Shown here piece by piece: positions 62,869-64,000 of a stretch of 64,000 nt of DNA. The notes beneath the pieces were generated by a model. It was given only the letters and a program-made list of their open reading frames with translations. It searched no databases and had not been told where the DNA came from. Made by a program: the position numbers and the translations under genes. The DNA is taken from NCBI GenBank assembly GCA_036365455.1, contig JAWQUS010000026.1, positions 17,316,001-17,380,000 on the forward strand. Reading direction: 5' to 3'. This stretch comes from Macrosoma leucophasiata. Its lineage: Eukaryota > Arthropoda > Insecta > Lepidoptera > Hedylidae. Positions within the stretch are counted from its first letter, which is position 1; every line of letters starts with the position of its first letter.

Positions 62869-63155
62869 TTTTTTAATGTAATGAGCGTGGCAAACAAGCA
62901 TGCAGTTCACATTGATTTTAAGTGATGACTGCAGCCTATACACACCCACACAAAGACCACAGGTCAAAATGCAGATGCGTTACCACTTTTGAGGAGTAAG
63001 GTGTTATGCCTCAGTGCCGGAAATTAAAGGGCCGCACATTACCACCTGACCGGAACACGATAGTGCTGAACATTACCATTTAGCGTCAAGTATATTATAG
63101 GTAATGCGGTGGTTCCTACGCTCGCGAGCTCCATCACTGGAGCTCTATCACCAGT
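62869..63155 (-). repeat. LR1 repeat, full length
   Basis: Reverse copy from 'ttttttaatgtaatgagcgt' to 'ggagctctatcaccagt'; close to consensus. Confidence 0.8.
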
Positions 63156-63461
63156 AATTCAATAACAAATCATAAATCCAACGATACCAGGTAACAAAGA
63201 GTAGAACTATTCAGCAAATGGGAACCGTGTGCATCATCGCTTTATCTAGTTAGAATTCACGAAGGCGGCAGCTCGAGCGACATTTAGCTCGTAATGACGT
63301 GACGCGACAATTTCCGAGCGGCGTCGGGGAATTGGACAAGTAGGAGCATGCTCGTAGGTTAATACACTGAGTACCAGGAGAGAAGAACTTGTGAGGATGT
63401 ACGGGGATGGTATAATTACATCTGTTTATGGAATTTTCACATTGTGTTTAGAATAGAATAC
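63156..63461. other. No gene recognised
   Basis: Short GC-richer patch at 63245-63340; nothing recognised. Confidence 0.4.
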
Positions 63462-63463
63462 TA

Positions 63464-63752
63464 GAGCAACACCGGAGTGGAGTAGTCATATGCAGGCTTT
63501 CCCTTCTGCCAAAGTACTTGTACTACCCAAATGGGCCTATACCAGTCGTCTAGATGTTTAAATGTGTGCGTGAAATTGTTTCTGTATTTTGTTAAAGTCA
63601 AGGTGTGAGTTTCGCAGTTATAGACGATTTTCGTAGTGTGCGTGTGTGTCGCACGCATTTCCCCCCGCAAAAAAGACAGACTGTTTTGCATCGGTAATAA
63701 ACGCTATGGCTACTCTCCTCCAGTTCGCCGCGGCCGGTGGCCCGTGTTGTTC
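63464..63752 (-). mobile_element. 289 bp TIR element, copy 2 (TA-flanked)
   Basis: Starts GAGCAACACCGG and ends CCCGTGTTGTTC, with TA outside both ends. It is the same length as the copy at 32187-32475 and opposite in orientation. Minus frames 63461-63691 and 63598-63849 run through it without recognised motifs. Confidence 0.8.
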
Positions 63753-63886
63753 TATGACTAGGACAGATGTCCGTTTGTGTTTGTGTATCTAAAAAATCTG
63801 CCAAGAGCGAATCGGACTCGAGCACAAAGAATTCCGTACCACTAAACACCGTTAAAAATAATTATCCTAAAACTACTTTTTTTAAC

Positions 63887-63926
63887 AAAAAAATCAAGTA
63901 ATAATTAATTATTACTTGATTTTTTT
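63887..63926. repeat. Perfect 40-base palindrome
   Basis: Two 20-base arms without spacer (left arm AAAAAAATCAAGTAATAATT). It ends in a T-run, but no transcript is evident upstream. Confidence 0.92.
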
Positions 63927-64000
63927 GACTATTAGAAGTTCTACGTTCAAGATCAAAGAGAACGAACACACTGTCTAAGTATTACAAATCACGTACAAAG

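Overview
The window looks like non-coding, repeat-rich DNA from an insect, most probably a moth or butterfly (Lepidoptera). It is AT-rich, no open frame exceeds about 170 codons, and none of the frames resembles a host protein, so it is best read as intergenic or intronic sequence. The lepidopteran assignment is an inference. It rests on recognisable repeat types: SINEs and LINE tails carrying the 'CAGCAGTGGGACGT' 3' motif, elements ending in 'cgaagtcgcgggcacagctag', RTE-clade LINE C-termini, a Penelope element with a GIY-YIG nuclease, and many short TIR elements.

I defined the repeat families by comparing copies within the window. The names are mine. LR1 is a ~285 bp A-tailed repeat with about 25 full or partial copies. 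SINE-A has a tRNA-like head. SINE-B has a tRNA-like head and is ~300-340 bp. SINE-C has a 5S rRNA-like head, is ~360 bp, and has 5 copies, 4 with target-site duplications (TSDs). SINE-D is short, with a cloverleaf-capable tRNA-like head. HLE is a CTAG-ended, Helitron-like family. FB1 is a long-inverted-repeat element. LINE-3 is a non-LTR 3' end with an (ATAC)n tail.

Layout. 1-9 kb: HLE pieces, a TA-flanked TIR element, LR1, SINE-C, Penelope and LINE tails, SINE-A, and a tandem array at 8.7-9.1 kb. 9.9-17 kb: FB1 copies carrying nested RTE and hAT insertions with clean TSDs, a ~1 kb-spaced duplication, and a locally triplicated ~520 bp unit. 17-26 kb: LR1 copies, an R1-like LINE remnant, another local duplication, SINE-C and HLE. 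26-39 kb: SINE-D, SINE-C, a TAA-flanked TIR element, a TIR element next to a GC-rich 781 bp mini-retroelement with a poly(A) tail and 15 bp TSD, and a composite hAT. 39-49 kb: an internally amplified HLE, a Penelope GIY-YIG remnant, SINE-B, SINE-D and SINE-C nested in LINE-3. 49-64 kb: scattered LR1, SINE-B, SINE-C, GA microsatellites, hairpins, and a second copy of the 289 bp TIR element.

No gene set works together here. The biology visible is a layered history of transposition: Pol III-type SINEs presumably mobilised by LINEs, non-autonomous DNA elements, and local tandem or inverted duplication. I did not find a convincing new multi-gene system. The best leads are the 5S-headed SINE, the intact cloverleaf SINE-D heads, the 781 bp mini-LINE, FB1 copies sitting between ~1 kb duplications, and the many snap-back inverted duplications.
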